From: Clostridium sp. 1001275B_160808_H3
GTDB taxonomy: Bacteria > Bacillota > Clostridia > Clostridiales > Clostridiaceae
Assembly (NCBI RefSeq): GCF_015550425.1
Contig: NZ_JADNAT010000009.1
Location: 62,001-126,000 of the forward strand
Length of the DNA: 64,000 nucleotides
Direction of reading: 5' to 3'
Below the pieces are notes generated by a model. That model was not told where the DNA came from, did not search any database, and saw nothing but the letters and a program-made list of their open reading frames with translations. A program made the position numbers and the translations under genes. Below are positions 61,149 through 64,000 of this stretch, piece by piece (positions within the stretch are counted from its first letter, which is position 1; each line of letters begins with the position of its first letter).

Positions 61149-62532
61149 GAAATTAATAAAGTTAGGTGCTAAATGTGAACTTGCAAGACGTGAGTTCTTT
61201 TTTTATTGCAATTTAATGGCACCAGACTTCTATAAGAGTAATAGAAAATATCTAGTTGATCTATGCAAAGAGTTTCAAGAGTTCTATGAGGGCGAAGATG
61301 AAGTATTAATCATAAATGAACCTCCCAGACATGGGAAATCAAGAACAGCATCATTATTTGTTGAATGGGTACTAGGTAAAAATAAAAATGAGAAGATAAT
61401 GACAGGATCATATAACGAAACATTATCTACTATGTTTTCTAAGAATGTTAGAAATGCAATACAAGAAGAAAAAGTAGATAAATATAAGCCAGTATTTAGT
61501 GATGTATTTCCTAATGTAAGAATAAAACATGGTGATGGAGCTATGAATTTATGGAGCTTAGAAGGTGGATATAATAACTATCTTGCTACTTCTCCTACCG
61601 GAACAGCTACAGGATTTGGAGCATCGCTATTAATGATAGATGATTTAATCAAGAGTTCATTAGAAGCTAATAATTCAGCTGTACTAGAAAAACATTGGGA
61701 ATGGTTCACTAATACAATGCTATCACGTTTAGAAGAAGGTGGGAAAATAATTATCATTATGACAAGGTGGCATAGTGAAGATTTAGCAGGAAGGGTTCTT
61801 ACATGGTGTAGGGAAAAAGGAAAAAGGTATAAGCATATTTCAATGAAAGCTATTGTAGATAAAGAAAAGCATAAAATGTTATGTTCAGAGGTATTGAGCT
61901 ATGAAAGTGCTATGGATAAAAAATCAATAATGGGAGCAGATATATTTAGTGCTAACTATCAGCAAGAGCCAATCGATATGATAGGTAGGCTTTATAATAG
62001 ATTTAAGACTTATGATAAAATACCAGCGGATTTTGATTATATTGGAGCTTATTGCGATACTGCTGATGAAGGTAGTGATAATTTATGCAATATTGTATAT
62101 GGAGCTAAAAATAATGAGGCTTATGTAATAGATATTATTTATACTAAAGAATCAATGGAGGTTACAGAAGAAAAAGTTGCTAAGTCTTATTATGATAATG
62201 ATGTTAATAAGGCACTTATAGAAAGTAATAATGGTGGTAAAGGGTTTGCAAGAGCTGTTAAAAGAATTCTTGAAGAAAAGTATAAATCTAATCTAACTAG
62301 AATTAAATGGTTCCATCAAAGCAAGAATAAACAGGCTAGAATATTAAGTAATTCAACGTGGATTATGGACCATGTATATTATCCTTCTAATTGGAAGGAT
62401 AGATGGCAACAATATTATGATGATATGACAAGGTATCAACGTGAAGGGAAGAACGCACATGATGATGCTCCTGATTGTACTACAGGGGTAGCAGAACAAT
62501 TCAATAAAAAAAGAGGAGCTAGATTTGAATAG
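61138..62532 (+). CDS. terL: Terminase large subunit
   Basis: 464 residues from ATG 61138; ATG 61141 and GTG 61132 are alternatives, and all lie inside the terS end, so translation is coupled. Walker A PPRHGKS at 62-68, Walker B SLLMIDDLIK, and coupling motif region IIIMTRWHSEDLAGRVL; the C-terminal RNase H nuclease has its first Asp in YCDTADEGSDN and others near APDCTTG. It packages and cuts concatemeric phage DNA. Short form typical of siphoviruses. Confidence 0.95.
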   Translation: MMDKKLIKLGAKCELARREFFFYCNLMAPDFYKSNRKYLVDLCKEFQEFYEGEDEVLIINEPPRHGKSRTASLFVEWVLGKNKNEKIMTGSYNETLSTMFSKNVRNAIQEEKVDKYKPVFSDVFPNVRIKHGDGAMNLWSLEGGYNNYLATSPTGTATGFGASLLMIDDLIKSSLEANNSAVLEKHWEWFTNTMLSRLEEGGKIIIIMTRWHSEDLAGRVLTWCREKGKRYKHISMKAIVDKEKHKMLCSEVLSYESAMDKKSIMGADIFSANYQQEPIDMIGRLYNRFKTYDKIPADFDYIGAYCDTADEGSDNLCNIVYGAKNNEAYVIDIIYTKESMEVTEEKVAKSYYDNDVNKALIESNNGGKGFARAVKRILEEKYKSNLTRIKWFHQSKNKQARILSNSTWIMDHVYYPSNWKDRWQQYYDDMTRYQREGKNAHDDAPDCTTGVAEQFNKKRGARFE

Positions 62533-62546
62533 AGGAGTTGATTTAC

Positions 62547-63923
62547 TTGAAGATAGAAGTAGTTAAAAAATTAATTAAGGATTCTCTAACCCAGCATACC
62601 CAATTTGTTGTTAAAGCATTAGAGGGGAAAAGGTATTATAAAGGAAAAACAGATATATTATATAAATCAGAGAGTGAAGAAGAAACTAACAACCCACTTC
62701 GTAACGCTGATAATAGGATATCAACTAATTGGCATGGATTGTTAGTTAACCAAAAAGTAGCGTATATGCTTACATATCCACCTACATTTGATATAGGAAG
62801 TGATGGCGCTAATAAAAAGATACAAGTCACATTAGGAGATGAATTTCCTAAAATATGTAAGGATTTAGGCATTGAAGCAGCTAATACTGGAGTAGGGTGG
62901 CTCCATGTGTGGGAAGATGAAAATAACAATTTTCAATATGCAGCAGTTGATAGTGAACAAATTATTCCACTTTATTCAAAAGATTTGAAGAAAAGTCTTA
63001 TTGCAGTGCTAAGGAAATATTCAGCAATAGATGATAGTGGAGATAGCTTTATAGTGTATGAGTATTGGACTGATAAGGAGTGTTATTCCTACAGACAATT
63101 AAGCGGAGATACAATAGATAATTTACAGGAGTATAATGTCTTCTTGGCTATAAATATAGATACAGGGGATGAAGAGAGTTGTAATGTTATCTCTCATAAT
63201 TTTAATGAAGTTCCATTTATCCCTTTCTTTAATGATAACATCAAAGAAAATGATCTAGGAAAGATTAAAAAGTTTATAGATGTATATGATAAAGTGTTTA
63301 GTGGATTTATAAATGACATAGAAGATATACAAGAAATTATATTCATATTAACTAACTATGGAGGAACTAATTTAAAAACATTTCTTAAAGACTTAAAAAA
63401 ATATAAAGTTGTGGATATGCAAAGTGATGGACATGATGAAAAAACAGGATTAGAAACACTTAATATTAATATCCCTATAGAGGCTAGAGAAAAGGTATTA
63501 GAAATTACTGAAAAGCAGATTTATAAACAAGGGCAAGGAGTTGATCCTAATCCAGAGTTTTTTGGAAATAGTAGTGGTGTTGCACTTGAATATTTATATT
63601 CCTTGTTAGAGCTAAAGTGTGGACTAGCTGAAACTGAGTTTAGATTGGGTTTTGCTAAGTTGATAAGATTACTTTGTAATTATTTAAATATAAAGGTTGA
63701 TACTATTATTCAAACATGGACTAGAAATAAAATAAGAAATGATTCAGAATTAGCTGAGATAGCCCAAAAAAGTAATGGAATAATATCTAAAAAAACAGTA
63801 GTTAAAAATCATCCTTGGGTAGAAAATCCAGACCAAGAGATTACAGACATAGATGAAGAAAAAAAAGAAAGTCTGCCCTTTCAGGATAAGATACCCTTAG
63901 GTGGTGGAGCTAATGAAAAATAG
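62547..63923 (+). CDS. Phage portal protein, SPP1 type
   Basis: 458 residues from TTG 62547, nine bases after AGAGGAG; the TTG at 62538 directly abuts the site. The SPP1 Gp6-like family shows as RISTNWHGLLVNQKVAYMLTYPP near residue 60, and FIPFFNDNIKENDLGKIKKFIDVYDKVFSGFINDIEDIQEII, and GNSSGVALEYLYSLLELKCG near residue 350. It forms the dodecameric ring for DNA entry. It overlaps the next gene by 11 bases. Confidence 0.94.
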   Translation: MKIEVVKKLIKDSLTQHTQFVVKALEGKRYYKGKTDILYKSESEEETNNPLRNADNRISTNWHGLLVNQKVAYMLTYPPTFDIGSDGANKKIQVTLGDEFPKICKDLGIEAANTGVGWLHVWEDENNNFQYAAVDSEQIIPLYSKDLKKSLIAVLRKYSAIDDSGDSFIVYEYWTDKECYSYRQLSGDTIDNLQEYNVFLAINIDTGDEESCNVISHNFNEVPFIPFFNDNIKENDLGKIKKFIDVYDKVFSGFINDIEDIQEIIFILTNYGGTNLKTFLKDLKKYKVVDMQSDGHDEKTGLETLNINIPIEAREKVLEITEKQIYKQGQGVDPNPEFFGNSSGVALEYLYSLLELKCGLAETEFRLGFAKLIRLLCNYLNIKVDTIIQTWTRNKIRNDSELAEIAQKSNGIISKKTVVKNHPWVENPDQEITDIDEEKKESLPFQDKIPLGGGANEK

Positions 63924-64000
63924 CGAGTATTGGGAAACTAGAATAGCCAATAATACATGGGAGACATATAACAGCTTAGAAGAAAAAAATAGAGTCTTAT
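63913..64000 (+). CDS. Phage minor head protein (SPP1 gp7 type), start only
   Basis: ATG 63913, inside the portal 3' end, after GGTGGTGGAG. Only 29 residues are visible: MKNSEYWETRIANNTWETY and so on. The YWExR start and position after the portal match SPP1 gp7/Mu gpF head morphogenesis proteins. Gene continues outside the window. Confidence 0.75.
   Translation, partial: MKNSEYWETRIANNTWETYNSLEEKNRVL

Larger units (their letters stand above)
47610..64000. mobile_element. Temperate phage, left part (integrase to head genes); continues past window
   Basis: Contiguous phage modules in the classical siphovirus order: integrase, lysogeny control, antirepressor, recombination (YqaJ, RecT), replication, late regulator, terminase, portal and minor head protein. 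Left end defined by the broken ATPase gene. Tail, lysis and attR are outside. Lysogeny genes point left, lytic genes right, split by an operator region at 51206-51366. All phage core genes are intact in the window, so it may be inducible. Two non-core cargo loci lie at 56.2-58.0 kb and 58.7-60.6 kb. Confidence 0.95.

Overview
The window is low-GC Gram-positive DNA with the codon use (AGA/AGG arginine, AT-ending codons), strong GGAGG ribosome sites and gene order of a Clostridium sensu stricto (cluster I) chromosome. Species cannot be settled from the sequence alone. It has two parts: about 47.6 kb of core chromosome, then at least 16.4 kb of a temperate phage that runs off the right edge.

Core, 1-13 kb: the 3' half of pheT, a DUF368 polyprenyl-phosphate carrier, a long ZapA-like protein, a U32/DUF3656 protein (RlhA type), a small membrane protein, mutS2, a DUF523 protein, an acidic hypothetical, a VanY-type carboxypeptidase and, on the minus strand, an Orn/Lys/Arg decarboxylase-family enzyme. 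Core, 13-25 kb: ribosomal protein bL25/Ctc, a phosphohexomutase, a TPR protein, a surface-glycan set (TagA-type transferase, MurJ flippase, two glycosyltransferases), an FchA-like protein, a PdaA-type deacetylase (minus strand) and ychF.

Core, 25-40 kb: the division and cell wall (dcw) cluster: mraZ, rsmH, ftsL, spoVD/pbpB, murE, murF, mraY, ftsW/spoVE, divIB, DUF881-sbp-DUF881, yggS, sepF, yggT, ylmH, divIVA. murD, murG, ftsA and ftsZ, often found in such clusters, are not here. Core, 40-47.6 kb: an RluA-family pseudouridine synthase, pyrR, an RlmL-like methyltransferase, rqcH (minus strand), dapF, a lipoprotein and the 5' half of a GspE/PilB/ComGA-type ATPase gene. The theme is envelope synthesis and division, plus ribosome quality control (MutS2/RqcU and RqcH both present).

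Prophage, about 47.61 kb to the end: it interrupts the ATPase gene just after its Walker A motif. From attL inwards it has a large serine integrase, a SAP-domain protein, an ImmA-like protein and a CI-type repressor (all minus strand); a divergent control region with GTTCAA-N4-TTGAAC operators; then rightward a Cro-like regulator, a BRO/KilAC antirepressor, small early genes, YqaJ exonuclease, RecT, a replication initiator, an ArpU/RinA-like late regulator, terminase small and large subunits, an SPP1-type portal and the start of a minor head protein. Two cargo loci sit in this order. One is a 502-residue DUF3800-like gene with foreign arginine codons, its own promoter and a repeat at each end. 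The other is a DUF4062-winged-helix gene followed by a five-helix membrane protein, each with its own terminator, placed between the late regulator and the terminase. These cargo loci, the prophage split of the pilus/secretion ATPase, an AUA-start yggT and a hairpin-spaced mraY start are the points most worth checking.
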